A DNA stretch of 64,000 nt from Bradyrhizobium diazoefficiens (GCF_016612535.1 NZ_JAENXS010000001.1:620001-684000), one strand, 5' to 3'. Positions 1-9,542 are shown, counted from the stretch's first letter. A program made the numbers and translations. The notes: generated by a model not told the origin, from the sequence alone.

Positions 1-413
1 AAAACGTCTTCGCCGAGCTGAAGTCGACGATCCATTTCAGCAACCGCTCCGGCGTGCGCGCGACCTGCCCCGACTGCCACGTCCCGCACAAATGGACCGA
101 CAAGATCGCGCGCAAGATGCAGGCCTCCAAGGAGGTCTGGGGCAAGATCTTCGGCACGATCGACACACGGGAAAAATTTAGGGATCACCGGCTCGAGCTG
201 GCGGCGCATGAATGGGCACGGTTCAAGGCCAATGATTCGCTGGAATGCCGCAACTGCCACAGCGCCGATTCCATGGACATCACCAAACAGTCGCCGCGGG
301 CCTCGGTCGCTCACCAGCGTTTCCTGTTCACGGGCGAAAAGACCTGTATCGACTGCCACAAGGGCATCGCCCACCATCTGCCGGACATGCGCGGCGTTCC
401 CGGCTGGCAATAG
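1..413 (+). CDS. napC: NapC/NirT-type tetraheme cytochrome c, C-terminal part (5' end outside window)
   Basis: The reading frame is open from base 3 at the window edge and ends with a stop at 411-413, so the N-terminus, including the membrane anchor and first heme, is missing. Three CxxCH heme sites are visible: CPDCH, CRNCH and CIDCH. The segment [16 protein letters not shown] is typical of NapC/NirT quinol dehydrogenases, which have four hemes and pass electrons from the quinol pool to periplasmic nitrate reductase NapAB. napC is usually the last gene of napEDABC, and an unrelated helicase gene follows here. The family is clear; NapC rather than NirT rests on the motif context and on the denitrification genes 25 kb away. 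Confidence 0.9.
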   Translation, partial: NVFAELKSTIHFSNRSGVRATCPDCHVPHKWTDKIARKMQASKEVWGKIFGTIDTREKFRDHRLELAAHEWARFKANDSLECRNCHSADSMDITKQSPRASVAHQRFLFTGEKTCIDCHKGIAHHLPDMRGVPGWQ

Positions 414-512
414 GGCCGAAGGCAGACGGATTTGCCCCGCTTGAACCAGCGGGGCGAATGGTTAGTTTTGAGGGATGGCGAATCGCCTCGCTTCGCACCT
501 CTCAAGACAGAC

Positions 513-1628
513 ATGGCCACTTTCACCCCGCATCAGGATGCCGCGCTCAAGGCCGTCGGCGATTGGCTCAAAGCCAAGCCCGGACGCAACGGCACGCCGC
601 CGATCTTCCGCCTGTTCGGCTTTGCCGGCACCGGCAAGACCACGCTGGCGCGGCACATCGCCGACGGCGTCGACGGCGAGGTGAAATTCGCCGCCTTCAC
701 CGGCAAGGCCGCGCTGGTGATGCGCAACAAGGGTTGTGATGAGGCCTCCACCATCCATTCGCTGATCTACCGCGCCCGCGAATCCGGCGAGGAGCAGCCG
801 AGCTTTGAATTGTGGGACGACGCGCCGGCGTCGAAGGCCAAGCTGATAGTGATCGACGAATGCTCGATGGTTGACGCCGAGCTCGGCCGCGACCTGATGT
901 CGTTCGACTGCCCGCTGCTGGTGCTCGGCGATCCCGCGCAGCTCCCGCCGATCCAGGGCGGCGGCTTCTTCACCAACACCGAGCCCGACGCGATGCTGAC
1001 CGAGGTGCACCGCCAGGCCCAGGACGACCCCATCGTGCGGATGTCGATGGACGTGCGCGAGGGCCGCGAGCTCGACATCGGCCGCTACGGCGAGAGCGAG
1101 GTGGTGTCGCGGAAAGAGCTCGATCCCGACCGCGTCATGGCCGCCGACCAGGTGCTGGTCGGCCGCAACAACACGCGACGCGCGTACAACATGCGGGTGC
1201 GCCAGCGGCAGAACATCGAGGATGTTTTTCCGGTCGCCGGCGACAAGCTGGTCTGCCTGCGCAACAACCGCAAGAAGGGCCTGTTCAACGGCGGCCTGTG
1301 GCGCGTGAAATCGCGCAACACCTCGCGCTCGAAATCGCGCATCCTCAGCATGCGGCTCTCGCCGGACGAGGATCTCGGCCACAAGGTGACGAAGGTGTCG
1401 GTGCGCGCCGATTGCTTCGAGGGCGGCGTCGAGGCGATCGCCTGGGAGCAGCGCAAGCCCTATGACGAGTTCGACTACGGCTATGTGCTGACCGTGCACA
1501 AATCGCAGGGCTCGCAATGGGACGACGTCGTGCTGTTCGATGAGAGCTTTGCGTTTCAGGAGAGCCGCGCGAGGTGGCTGTACACCGGCATCACGCGCGC
1601 GGCGAAGCGGTTGAGCATCGTGGTGTAG
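513..1628 (+). CDS. RecD-like ATP-dependent DNA helicase (AAA_30 plus UvrD_C_2)
   Basis: A superfamily 1 helicase of 371 aa resembling the RecD/Dda group. The Walker A motif GFAGTGKTT lies near residue 35, Walker B is VIDECSM, motif III is LGDPAQLPP, and the C-terminal motif VI region contains LTVHKSQGSQWDDV and YTGITRAAKRL, as in UvrD_C_2 domains. The protein is much shorter than RecD itself (about 600 aa) and no recB or recC is adjacent, so it is probably a stand-alone RecD-like or Dda-like helicase rather than an exonuclease V subunit. The frame extends upstream to a TTG at 432, but the ATG at 513 begins the conserved part (MATFTPHQ). Confidence 0.85.
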   Translation: MATFTPHQDAALKAVGDWLKAKPGRNGTPPIFRLFGFAGTGKTTLARHIADGVDGEVKFAAFTGKAALVMRNKGCDEASTIHSLIYRARESGEEQPSFELWDDAPASKAKLIVIDECSMVDAELGRDLMSFDCPLLVLGDPAQLPPIQGGGFFTNTEPDAMLTEVHRQAQDDPIVRMSMDVREGRELDIGRYGESEVVSRKELDPDRVMAADQVLVGRNNTRRAYNMRVRQRQNIEDVFPVAGDKLVCLRNNRKKGLFNGGLWRVKSRNTSRSKSRILSMRLSPDEDLGHKVTKVSVRADCFEGGVEAIAWEQRKPYDEFDYGYVLTVHKSQGSQWDDVVLFDESFAFQESRARWLYTGITRAAKRLSIVV

Positions 1629-1638
1629 TGCTGTGCTG

Positions 1639-1752
1639 CGTAGGGTGGGTTAGCGAAGCGTAACCCACCTCTTGTCTCAATGCTGGCTGCAGAAGTGGTG
1701 GGTTACGCTAACGGATCGCGCTTCGCGCGGCCGTGAGCTAACCCACCCTACG
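1639..1752. repeat. Nested palindromic intergenic repeat
   Basis: The outer arms CGTAGGGTGGGTTAG (1639-1653) and CTAACCCACCCTACG (1738-1752) are perfect reverse complements. A second inner pair, GTAACCCACC (1660-1669) and GGTGGGTTAC (1697-1706), nests within them. The element fills the gap between two convergent genes and may act as a bidirectional transcription stop as well as being a dispersed repeat. Confidence 0.85.
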
Positions 1753-1757
1753 AAGCC

Positions 1758-3446
1758 TCACTTCCCCACCACGAAATAAAAATCCTCGCGTCCCGGCGGC
1801 GAGCCGTAGGTGAACGGCTGCTGCTCGTGTTTGGTCGCGGACCAGACGTCGTCGCGGACGATGTCGAACAGCTTTCGAAGCTCGACGCGCGGCTCCTTGA
1901 TCTCGCGGGCGAGCGCCGTCGAGAGCGGGCTGTCGGCACCGTTGTCGCCGTCGATCGCGGTCTCGCCGTGCTTGGCGGCGTAGACCACCATGAAGCCGGC
2001 ACCGGGCTCGATGTTGGAAAAGCCCTTGTCGACCAGTTTCAGCGACAAAGTGTGCTGCATCGTCGGCGCGAACGGATTGTCGCGGCAGGCATCCAGTATC
2101 ACCAGCCGTACTTTTCGTGCAGCGCCGACGGCGGCGATCACCTGCTCCAGTGCAACCGCCTGCGCCTCGGCGTCCCTGTCGGCGGCAAGCTTGGCGTCGA
2201 CGGGAACGAGATAGTTCACCCCGCCGATCTCGAAGCCGTGGCCGGCGTAATAGACCACCGCCCAGTCGGCCTTCTCCGCCTCATCCGCGAAGGTCTTCAG
2301 CGCGTCGAAGAACTTGTCGCGGGTCAAATCGCTGACCGATATCACGGTCTGGAAACCGACATCGTGCAGCACGCTCGCGATCAATTTCGCATCCCGCGGC
2401 GGATTGGGCAAAGCGTGGACGTTCTTGTAAGCGCCGTTGCCGATCACCAGCGCGACGCGGCGGCCCGTGGGCGCGCCCCCCAGCGTTTGCGGCGTCAGCG
2501 CGGCGAGCCGCTGCTGTGCGACGGCGCGGGCACGCGCGACGTCGATCTCGTCGAACTTCGTGAGCGAGTACGCCGCCGCGCGATAGTCGGCGCGGGCTTG
2601 AGCGAGATCTTTCTTGCGCTCGTAGATCTGGCCGCGGCCGGAATGGGCGCGGATATTGTTCGGATTGAGCTGGATAGCGGTGGTGTAGTCCTTCAGCGCG
2701 GCGTCGAGATCGCCCTTCATCATGCTGACGTCAGCGCGATTGTTGAGCGCGTAAACGTTCCTGGGCTGCTTCTCGATCAGGCCGTTGCAGTCGGCGAAAG
2801 CCAAATCGTACTTGCCCATCATACCGTAGGTGATGCAGCGGTTGCCGGGGATCTGCTGCGCGGTCGGATCGATCTTCTCGGCCTCCGCGAAATCGGCGAT
2901 CGCGCCGTCATAATCCTTCATCAGCGTGCGCACGCGGGCGCGATTGGTCCAGCCGAGCACGAATTTGGGCGTGAATTTGATCGACAGGCTGAAATCGTCG
3001 AGCGCACTTTGCAGCGCGCCCCGGCGCAGCTGGATGACGCCGCGATTGTTGTAGGGAACGCCATAGGTCGGACGCTTCTGGAGCGCGAGATTGTAGTCGG
3101 CCAACGCGAGGTCGTCCTGGCCGGTGCGCTCATAGGCGAGGCCGCGCAAGTTGAGCGTGACGACATTGTCGGGATCGAGACCCGCGGCCGTGGACAAGGT
3201 CTCGATCGCGTGGACGTAGTCGCGCTTGTTGATCATCGTATTGCCGCGCACGGTGAGCGCGACCGCCTTGTCCTTGCCGGTGACCCGGTCGGCGTTGAGC
3301 AGAGTCTCGCAAGCCCCCGCACGTGCCTGCAGGTCCGCCTGGCGGTCGCGGCAGGTGGCGAGGTCGTCGCCGGCTTGCGGCTCGGCCGCGGCGATCGCGA
3401 CGCCGGAGACGAGCATGACTGATATCAGGGGGACGACGCGCAGCAT
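1758..3446 (-). CDS. Secreted TPR-repeat protein with C-terminal caspase (peptidase C14) domain
   Basis: 562 aa. A hydrophobic N-terminus ending near AIAAAEPQAG looks like a Sec signal peptide, so export is likely. About seven 34-residue TPR units occupy residues 61-291. A caspase p20-like domain follows, starting at GRRVALVIGNGAY, with the catalytic dyad intact: His403 in YYAGHG and Cys454 in DACRDNPF. Prokaryotic caspase homologues (orthocaspases) of this class generally cleave after basic residues. In this fusion the TPRs would supply partner binding. No inhibitor, toxin or defence gene is adjacent; the neighbours are a helicase and msrA. Substrate and role are unknown. Confidence 0.85.
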   Translation of the reverse strand: MLRVVPLISVMLVSGVAIAAAEPQAGDDLATCRDRQADLQARAGACETLLNADRVTGKDKAVALTVRGNTMINKRDYVHAIETLSTAAGLDPDNVVTLNLRGLAYERTGQDDLALADYNLALQKRPTYGVPYNNRGVIQLRRGALQSALDDFSLSIKFTPKFVLGWTNRARVRTLMKDYDGAIADFAEAEKIDPTAQQIPGNRCITYGMMGKYDLAFADCNGLIEKQPRNVYALNNRADVSMMKGDLDAALKDYTTAIQLNPNNIRAHSGRGQIYERKKDLAQARADYRAAAYSLTKFDEIDVARARAVAQQRLAALTPQTLGGAPTGRRVALVIGNGAYKNVHALPNPPRDAKLIASVLHDVGFQTVISVSDLTRDKFFDALKTFADEAEKADWAVVYYAGHGFEIGGVNYLVPVDAKLAADRDAEAQAVALEQVIAAVGAARKVRLVILDACRDNPFAPTMQHTLSLKLVDKGFSNIEPGAGFMVVYAAKHGETAIDGDNGADSPLSTALAREIKEPRVELRKLFDIVRDDVWSATKHEQQPFTYGSPPGREDFYFVVGK

Positions 3447-3692
3447 GTTGTCAGATCAGCTCCAGTCACCACATTTTTAAGTCGGTCAGCGATCGCGCCG
3501 GTTCATCTAGCCCGGAGTTCCCTAGCCCGCCAAGCCGGGCCGCTGGATGCGGCTTTTTTCACGGACTCGTGTCTCTCCGGCCGTAACAACCGGCGGGTCC
3601 GCCCGTATCTCCAGTGTCTGAAAATGCCGGGCAGGCTGTTCGCCCGCCCTCAACCGCCCTAAACTGTCAGGCCTTCCGAAAGAGGATCCGCC

Positions 3693-4394
3693 ATGCGCCG
3701 CTCCGTCCTGTCCCTGCTCGCCGCCACCACCGCCCTGTCTTTGGCCTTTGCCGCGCCGACCCGGGCCGCGGAGGACGCGGTCGTGATCCCCGCCCCCGCC
3801 ATGGACGCCACTCCCGCAAACGGCATCCAGACCGCCGTGGTCGCCGGCGGCTGCTTCTGGGGTGTGCAGGGCGTGTTCCAGCACACCGCCGGCGTCGTCA
3901 ACGCCGTCTCCGGCTATGCCGGCGGCAGCAAGGCGACCGCCGACTACCACACCGTCTCGACCGGGACGACCGGCCACGCCGAGTCGGTCGAGATCAAGTA
4001 CGACCCGAAGAAGATCTCCTACGGCAAGATCCTCCAGATCTACTTCTCGGTGGCGCACGACCCGACCCAGCTCAACCGCCAGGGACCCGACAGCGGCACC
4101 CAATATCGCTCGGCGATCTTCACCACCTCCGACGAGCAGAAGAAGGTGGCGGAGGCCTATATCGCCCAGCTCAACAGCGCCAAGGTCTACAGCAAGCCGA
4201 TCGTGACCAAGGTCGGCGCGCTGGAGGCGTTCTATCCGGCGGAGGCCTACCACCAGGACTATCTGACCCTTCATCCGAGCCAGCCCTATATCGCCTACAA
4301 CGACATCCCGAAGGTCGAGAACCTGAAAAAGCTGTTCGCGGATAACTACATTGAGAAGCCGACGCTGGTGAGTGCCAGCAAGGCCACCAACTGA
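3693..4394 (+). CDS. msrA: Peptide-methionine (S)-S-oxide reductase, exported
   Basis: 233 aa. The catalytic motif GGCFWGVQ carries the nucleophilic Cys, and the conserved stretches [16 protein letters not shown] and SGTQYRS are all present. An N-terminal signal peptide (hydrophobic core after MRRS, cleavage near TRAAED) indicates a periplasmic form, unlike cytosolic MsrA. It repairs the S epimer of methionine sulfoxide in exported proteins. A GAGG ribosome site precedes the ATG. msrB follows 31 bp downstream in the same direction, so the two probably form an oxidative-damage repair operon. The MsrB has no signal peptide, so the two enzymes would act in different compartments. Confidence 0.95.
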   Translation: MRRSVLSLLAATTALSLAFAAPTRAAEDAVVIPAPAMDATPANGIQTAVVAGGCFWGVQGVFQHTAGVVNAVSGYAGGSKATADYHTVSTGTTGHAESVEIKYDPKKISYGKILQIYFSVAHDPTQLNRQGPDSGTQYRSAIFTTSDEQKKVAEAYIAQLNSAKVYSKPIVTKVGALEAFYPAEAYHQDYLTLHPSQPYIAYNDIPKVENLKKLFADNYIEKPTLVSASKATN

Positions 4395-4425
4395 TCGCGA
4401 GATCATCAGAAGAAACGGGAGACCC

Positions 4426-4860
<435 letters not shown>

Positions 4861-4967
4861 GGTTGCGGGCCGCAGAGTTCCCTCATGGAACCCGGCGGTC
4901 CGTTGTGCTTTTCTCTCCTGGCGGTGCGGCGGATGAACGCAATCCGGCGGCCGCCAAGGAGGATGCC

Positions 4968-5132
4968 ATGTCACTCGGGACCATCCTGATCATCCTGGTC
5001 ATCATCTATCTGCTGGGCGGCTGGTCGGGCCGGATCGGCGGTTACGGCTACGGCATGGGCCATTCCGGCATGGGGATCGGCGGCGTCGTTCTGGTGGTGC
5101 TGCTCGTCCTGCTGCTTCTTGGCAAGCTGTAA
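4968..5132 (+). CDS. Small membrane protein, DUF3309 type
   Basis: 54 aa. The sequence starts with a hydrophobic segment (MSLGTILIILVIIYLLGGW), followed by a glycine/tyrosine-rich loop and a second hydrophobic segment ending VVLLVLLLLGKL. This matches the small DUF3309 proteins of alphaproteobacteria, whose function is not known. An AAGGAGG ribosome site lies just upstream of the ATG, making translation likely. Confidence 0.8.
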   Translation: MSLGTILIILVIIYLLGGWSGRIGGYGYGMGHSGMGIGGVVLVVLLVLLLLGKL

Positions 5133-5345
5133 GCCATATAAGCAATTGTAACTATTATACTTTCAGCAATTGCGGGCCTGCCATGCGCGGATTCATCATC
5201 TCCCATCGCAGGGGTCGCAATTTTGTCAAATCGGCCTATATTAGTGGACGAAAATGACATGTGCGGCGGCCCACACGATTGTGGCCTCGGCCGTCCTGAA
5301 CCCCACGCGCTTAAAGCCCCAGAGAAGATCACGAGGTCTTTGACC

Positions 5346-5639
5346 ATGCGTCCACTGCGTCCGTTCAACTTCAACACGTCCGCCGAACTCTTCCCCGCTG
5401 CGATCCGCAAGAAGAAGCGCGCGGGTTTCACGTATCGGCGGTTCGGCACCGCGGCCGAAGCCGTGCAGTTTGCGATGGAGCAGTTGCCGACCGATTCGCT
5501 GAATGGCGCTTATCTCCAGGTCGAGGAAGCCCGGTTCGACCAGAACGGCATTCGCTCGCTCTATGAGAGCGAGGCGTTCCCGCTGCCCCGTCACCGCAAG
5601 CCCGAGCCGGTCGCTGAGGCCGACGCCGACGCGGCGTAA
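5346..5639 (+). CDS. Conserved hypothetical protein
   Basis: 97 aa, no signal peptide or membrane segment. It begins [18 protein letters not shown], has a basic [12 protein letters not shown] patch and ends in an acidic, alanine-rich tail. I do not recognise a domain. The ATG at 5346 has a GAGG sequence about 8 bp upstream; the open frame reaches back to 5223, where the translated residues look unrelated. The AT-rich stretch 5133-5222 before it could hold the promoter. Coding is likely from GC3 bias and start signals; function unknown. Confidence 0.6.
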   Translation: MRPLRPFNFNTSAELFPAAIRKKKRAGFTYRRFGTAAEAVQFAMEQLPTDSLNGAYLQVEEARFDQNGIRSLYESEAFPLPRHRKPEPVAEADADAA

Positions 5640-5739
5640 GTTCTTTTCGCAAGCCTCCGATGTGCGCTGAAGGCGCGACGGCCGAAAGGTTGTCGCGCTT
5701 TTTGCGTTTCTGGGATTTGGAGCGCCGAAGCTTCCACAG

Positions 5740-5826
5740 CGTCATGGCCGGGCCCTGTCCCGGCCATCCACGCCTTGCCACACCGCACGAAGAACGTGGA
5801 TGCCCGGGACAAGCCCGGGCACGACG
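5740..5826. repeat. Palindromic repeat, family A (copy 1)
   Basis: An inverted repeat with arms CGTCATGGCCGGGCCCTGTC and its near reverse complement ending GGGCACGACG. A second copy of the same family lies at 16272-16362. Both sit between converging coding regions, as expected for a dispersed REP-like element. Confidence 0.8.
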
Positions 5827-5856
5827 ACCTATCTCGGCCCGAAGAAGGCGGCCCCC

Positions 5857-6423
5857 TCAGATCCGCGGCTGCTTGTCGAGCCAGCGGCGCAACAGGCGCA
5901 CGTTGCGCATGTTGGCGCGGAACATGACGTCGAAGGCGTCGCCTGCGAACGGCACCATGCCGACCACGCCATCGACCGCGACATTGCCGAGCATGCGCGC
6001 GGTGACGTACCACGGCGCGCCGATCGCGCGGGCCTCGCGCACCAGCCAGAGCGAGATCGCCGTGGTGATGATGTCGCCGATGACCGGGATCAGGCCGATC
6101 AGCCCGTCGATGCCGTAACGGATATTGGTGCCGGGCAGGATGAAGGCGACGTCGAGTAGCTTCGCGAGAGTCTCGAGCCGCGCGATCCGCTGCTCGCGTG
6201 TGAGATTGCCGAACGGATTGCCGGCGAACCGACCGTCTTTGCCGAACTCGAAGCGAAACTCTCGAAACCCCTGCTCGCTAAACCCCTGCTCCTGGGTTTC
6301 AGGACGGATCTCGTGGCCATCCTGATCGATGATCGGCCCGCGCGCCTCGCGGCCCGAGAAACCGGCGCGCGACTGCGCCCCGGAGCGGGACCTGCGCGGG
6401 GCAAGAATGTCGTCGTCGGGCAT
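5857..6423 (-). CDS. DUF4112 domain membrane protein
   Basis: 188 aa. The N-terminal 80 residues are polar and probably disordered. The C-terminal half (RIARLETLAKLLDVAFILPG, then GLIGLIPVIGDIIT and GMVPFAGDAFDVMFRAN) carries the repeated P-x-x-GD pattern typical of DUF4112, with two or three hydrophobic helices. Function is unknown. Adjacent in-frame ATGs lie at 6423 and 6429; the open frame continues to 6576 but would overlap the upstream gene, so a short start is preferred. Confidence 0.75.
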   Translation of the reverse strand: MPDDDILAPRRSRSGAQSRAGFSGREARGPIIDQDGHEIRPETQEQGFSEQGFREFRFEFGKDGRFAGNPFGNLTREQRIARLETLAKLLDVAFILPGTNIRYGIDGLIGLIPVIGDIITTAISLWLVREARAIGAPWYVTARMLGNVAVDGVVGMVPFAGDAFDVMFRANMRNVRLLRRWLDKQPRI

Positions 6424-6490
6424 GGTCATGGCCTGGAGGAAACGCACGAGCGCGGCGGAGGTTGCTGCGCCGCGTCTGAAGGTCGCGCGC

Positions 6491-6919
6491 TCAGCCGGTC
6501 GCCGCCTGCGTCGGCAGCGGCTCCTCGACATAGCGATGCACGAGCCAGGATGAAAGCACTGCCGGCACGAAGCCAACCAGGCCGTACAGGATGAACTGCA
6601 CCGCGCCCGACTCCGCCCCGCGTGAGCTGTAGGTGAACGCGGCGAGGATGAAGGCGAACAGGCCGACCAGCAGCATCCGCAGCACCGGACCGATCCGCCT
6701 GACGTGGATCAGGATGTCGTCCACCGCACCGATCATCAGCGACGGCAGGAAGCCGAACAGATAGCTGTATTGCAGGGTCTTGAAGAACACCGCGAACAGC
6801 TTGCCGACCTCGCCGAGATTGGTCTGGCTCCAGTAGCCGGACTGGTAGGTCGTCGTCAGCAGCAGCAGGAATCCGCCGACGAACGGGCCAACGAGCGCAA
6901 ACACCAGATAGCGTTTCAT
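6491..6919 (-). CDS. Multi-pass membrane protein of unknown function
   Basis: 142 aa with about four hydrophobic helices (YLVFALVGPFVGGFLLLL, YLFGFLPSLMIGAV, MLLVGLFAFILAAF, LYGLVGFVPAVLSSWLV). I do not recognise a named family with confidence. The ATG at 6919 (MKRYLVF) has a strong GAGGAG ribosome site 9 bp upstream; an earlier frame start at 6946 is less likely. It lies upstream of, and in the same direction as, the DUF4112 gene, so the two may be co-transcribed. Confidence 0.7.
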   Translation of the reverse strand: MKRYLVFALVGPFVGGFLLLLTTTYQSGYWSQTNLGEVGKLFAVFFKTLQYSYLFGFLPSLMIGAVDDILIHVRRIGPVLRMLLVGLFAFILAAFTYSSRGAESGAVQFILYGLVGFVPAVLSSWLVHRYVEEPLPTQAATG

Positions 6920-7064
6920 CAAGAACTCCTCATACGCAGCGGCCATTTATAGCAGTGTGCCGGGAACCTTGGATAGCGGGGTTACAGGCTGTTGGTGGGA
7001 ACATGTGGCAAGGCGGCGGGTTCTGACAGGACCTGAAATTCACCTGTCAGATTTGGAGCCGCCG

Positions 7065-7310
7065 ATGTCCCGCAAACTCTTGTTCCTGGCGACGATCACG
7101 CTCACAGCCCTCGGCGGCCTGTCGAATGCGCCCGCCTTTGCACAGGGCCATATGGGCACACCGCAGGAGCAGAATGCCTGCTCGCGCGATGCCTCGCGGT
7201 TCTGCCGCAAGGATCTCGGCAATGACGGTGCGGTGCAAGGCTGCCTGCAAGCTCACCGGGCGAAGCTGTCGCGGTCCTGCAAGAAGGTGTTCGAGAGCCA
7301 CGGCATGTAA
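7065..7310 (+). CDS. Small secreted four-cysteine protein (copy 1)
   Basis: 81 aa with a clear Sec signal peptide (MSRKLLFLATITLTALGG, cleavage near AFAQ). The mature part has four cysteines spaced as in the protein encoded at 7580-7840: ACSRDASRFC, then GCLQAHRAKLSRSC. The spacing resembles the cysteine-rich repeat found in Golgi glycoprotein 1-like and many rhizobial small exported proteins, which probably form two disulfides. GGAG lies just upstream of the ATG. Function unknown. Confidence 0.75.
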   Translation: MSRKLLFLATITLTALGGLSNAPAFAQGHMGTPQEQNACSRDASRFCRKDLGNDGAVQGCLQAHRAKLSRSCKKVFESHGM

Positions 7311-7579
7311 GAGCAAGATTGGCATGTGAGCGCGCGTGTTGTGCGTGACGGACGCGCAACAATTGCAGATTCCTTTGCGTCTCCCATTGAAGCTTCGCAA
7401 CAATCGCGCATACTCGAATCGGGCGGCGCAGCACTTTTCGATTCGAGCAGCAAGAGATCGAGCGACCACATGCGGGATTGAGTTCCCGGCGTGAAGGCTG
7501 TGACGTGCGGCAGATCAAGCCGCGTGCGGCGCCCCAAAATCAAGCGGTTCAATCCGCGGAACTCGGGGATGCATTCGAC

Positions 7580-7840
7580 ATGACACGCTATCAGACCATC
7601 GCCACGCTCTTCGCCTTTGCCACCGTCGCATTGCCGGCATCGCCGGGTCTCGCCTTCTCATCCGAAGCGCAGCAGATGTGCTCGGGCGACGCGATGCGGC
7701 TCTGCTCCAGTGAAATACCCGACGTTTCGCGGATCACCGCCTGCATGGTGCGAAACAGGGCGCATGTCAGCCCCGGCTGCCGAGCCGTGATGGAGCGCGA
7801 GCACGCAGCCGCGCGCAAGCGGGAAGCTGCGGCGCAATAG
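7580..7840 (+). CDS. Small secreted four-cysteine protein (copy 2)
   Basis: 86 aa, paralogous to the protein at 7065-7310. The signal peptide runs through MTRYQTIATLFAFATVALPA, cleaving near GLAFS. The mature part shows MCSGDAMRLC and ACMVRNRAHVSPGC, the same four-cysteine spacing, followed by a charged helix rich in Arg, Glu and Ala. The upstream frame extension to 7478 has no signal-peptide character, so the ATG at 7580 is preferred, although no strong ribosome site is visible. Function unknown. Confidence 0.75.
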   Translation: MTRYQTIATLFAFATVALPASPGLAFSSEAQQMCSGDAMRLCSSEIPDVSRITACMVRNRAHVSPGCRAVMEREHAAARKREAAAQ

Positions 7841-7885
7841 CGCCGATTCAATCTCGACCAGATAGCTGGCGGCGAGGGCTTGCTT

Positions 7886-7910
7886 CACCTCTCCCCGCTG
7901 GGGAGAGGTG
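7886..7910. terminator. Perfect 11-bp hairpin between convergent genes
   Basis: CACCTCTCCCC (7886-7896), a GCT loop and GGGGAGAGGTG (7900-7910) pair perfectly. It lies between the + gene ending at 7840 and the - gene ending at 7916 and lacks a T-run, so it could be a bidirectional terminator or a REP-like element. Confidence 0.5.
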
Positions 7911-7915
7911 GGAGC

Positions 7916-9505
7916 TTACTCGCCCCACTGCGCGAAGGCATCGTTGAAGGCGCGCTCGCCGGGGGCGCCCTTCTCGATGGCGATGATGGCGCGGCGCTGG
8001 TTGGCGTAGACCAGCGGCACGTCGAACCAGGAGCGCTCCTTCAGGAGCTGAATGTTGCGGCTGCGGTCGGCGTCGACATTGGAGAGGCCGACCAGGAAGA
8101 AGCCGTCGGTGACCTTGACCGCGAGGCCCGCGAGCGGCGTGCCACGCGCCTGCTCGTTCGACTTCATCAGGATTCCCGGCACGTTGGCGACGCCGCCGCC
8201 CGGAAAATCCGGCGGCAGGATGAAGGTCAGCTCGGCCGTGTGGCTAGCCGGCAGCGACGAGTCGGTGTTGCGGCGGAACGACATCGTCATCTTGAACTTG
8301 CGCTCGGGGATCTCGATGTCGGCGCGCACGGCGACGTCGGCCTTCTGGTTGCCCGACGCCTTGATCGGCTCGAGCCGCCACACCACCGAGCCGACATATT
8401 GCTTGCCCTTCGGGTCGGACGGATCCTCGTCATAGAGCACGACCTTCTGCGCCACCGGCGCGACCGGCTGGTCGCTCGCCGAGGGCTGGCCGACGCGATC
8501 CGGAATCTTCGGCTTGCTCTGCGGCTGTGAGGCATCCTTCGGCGCCTCCACCATTTGAGTGGGCGAGGACTTGAACAAATTGGTCGCGGTCTGGACCAGC
8601 GACTTGCCCCAGAGGATGCCGGCGCCGACCAGGATCAGCACGATGCCGATGGCGATCGCGCTCTTGAACGGGAAGATCGAGCCGGCGCGCTTGGGCTTCC
8701 TGGCATTGCGGTCGGGCGCGATCCGCGGACGCGGCGACGGCTGCTGCGGCGCGTAGCGCTCAGCCTCCTCCATCGACTCGTCATAGGAATAGGGCGCCTC
8801 GGGTTCGGCGGCGCGGTTTTCCAGGCTCGGCTCGAGCCGGTCGAATTCCGGCGAGGGCGAGGGCACGTTGGCGTAGGTGCGGCGCGCGGCGCGGTTGGCC
8901 TGCGCGGCGGCGCCGCCGAGATCGTTGACGTCGGCGGTGATGTCGCGAAAACCGCGCACACCCGGCGCCGGCGGCAATGGCGGCGGCGGTCCGGCATCCG
9001 GCGGCCGGCGCGGGGGCGAGCGCCCGGCCGGTGGCTCCGGCGCAGCCGGCTGGCGCGGCGCATCGAAACGCGGGGCGCGCGGCGGACGCGGGGCATCGTT
9101 CTGGTCGTCGCCGCCGAGCGGCGGGCGCTCGTTGCGCGGCGGCGGCGCAGCCGGACGAGCCCGCGGCGGCGCGCTCGGCTGAGCAGACGCGGGCGGGCCG
9201 TTTTCGGCCGCACGCGCGCTGGCCCGGCGGAAGGCGTCGCCGCTGCCGCTGCTGCGGGCGCCGCCACCGGGGCGCGAGGCTTCGCGGGCACGCTGGGCGG
9301 CCTCGGATTCGACCTTGCGGACGGCCTCTTCCAGCGACAGCCGCTCGCGGGTGATCTCGGATTCGGAGAGCGGCGGCTGCACGCTGCGGAGCTGCGCGAT
9401 CAGGGCCGTGCGCGCCCGCTCATAGAGCGCGCGCCGGCTTTCGCCGGGAGCGTTGGGGTCCAAGGCGGCAATAGCGCGGGCGATCAGCGGATAGTAATCA
9501 GCCAT
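7916..9505 (-). CDS. Proline/arginine-rich membrane-anchored protein of unknown function
   Basis: 529 aa in three parts. Residues 1-75 form a conserved-looking helical region (MADYYPLIARAIAALDPN, with ARTALIAQL). Residues about 75-270 are low-complexity Pro/Arg/Ala-rich and probably disordered. One transmembrane helix near 275-300 (AIAIGIVLILVGAGILWG) leads into a C-terminal domain of about 220 residues, with segments such as AELTFILPPDFPGG and ADRSRNIQLLKERSWFDVP. I do not recognise a characterised family. It starts 37 bp downstream of purA in the same direction, so it is likely co-transcribed with purA. Topology and function are open. Confidence 0.75.
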   Translation of the reverse strand: MADYYPLIARAIAALDPNAPGESRRALYERARTALIAQLRSVQPPLSESEITRERLSLEEAVRKVESEAAQRAREASRPGGGARSSGSGDAFRRASARAAENGPPASAQPSAPPRARPAAPPPRNERPPLGGDDQNDAPRPPRAPRFDAPRQPAAPEPPAGRSPPRRPPDAGPPPPLPPAPGVRGFRDITADVNDLGGAAAQANRAARRTYANVPSPSPEFDRLEPSLENRAAEPEAPYSYDESMEEAERYAPQQPSPRPRIAPDRNARKPKRAGSIFPFKSAIAIGIVLILVGAGILWGKSLVQTATNLFKSSPTQMVEAPKDASQPQSKPKIPDRVGQPSASDQPVAPVAQKVVLYDEDPSDPKGKQYVGSVVWRLEPIKASGNQKADVAVRADIEIPERKFKMTMSFRRNTDSSLPASHTAELTFILPPDFPGGGVANVPGILMKSNEQARGTPLAGLAVKVTDGFFLVGLSNVDADRSRNIQLLKERSWFDVPLVYANQRRAIIAIEKGAPGERAFNDAFAQWGE

Positions 9506-9542
9506 TTCAACTCAACTATACGCGCGTCCTGGTAAGAGATCG

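Noticed and set aside
462..1517. Minus-strand frame of 351 codons opposite the helicase
   Set aside because: Its sequence is His/Arg/Ala-rich shadow coding, while the plus strand has intact helicase motifs.
1827..3422. Long plus-strand open frame of 531 codons opposite the caspase gene
   Set aside because: It mirrors the high-GC caspase coding strand; it has no recognisable domain, whereas the minus-strand frame has a signal peptide, TPRs and a catalytic dyad.
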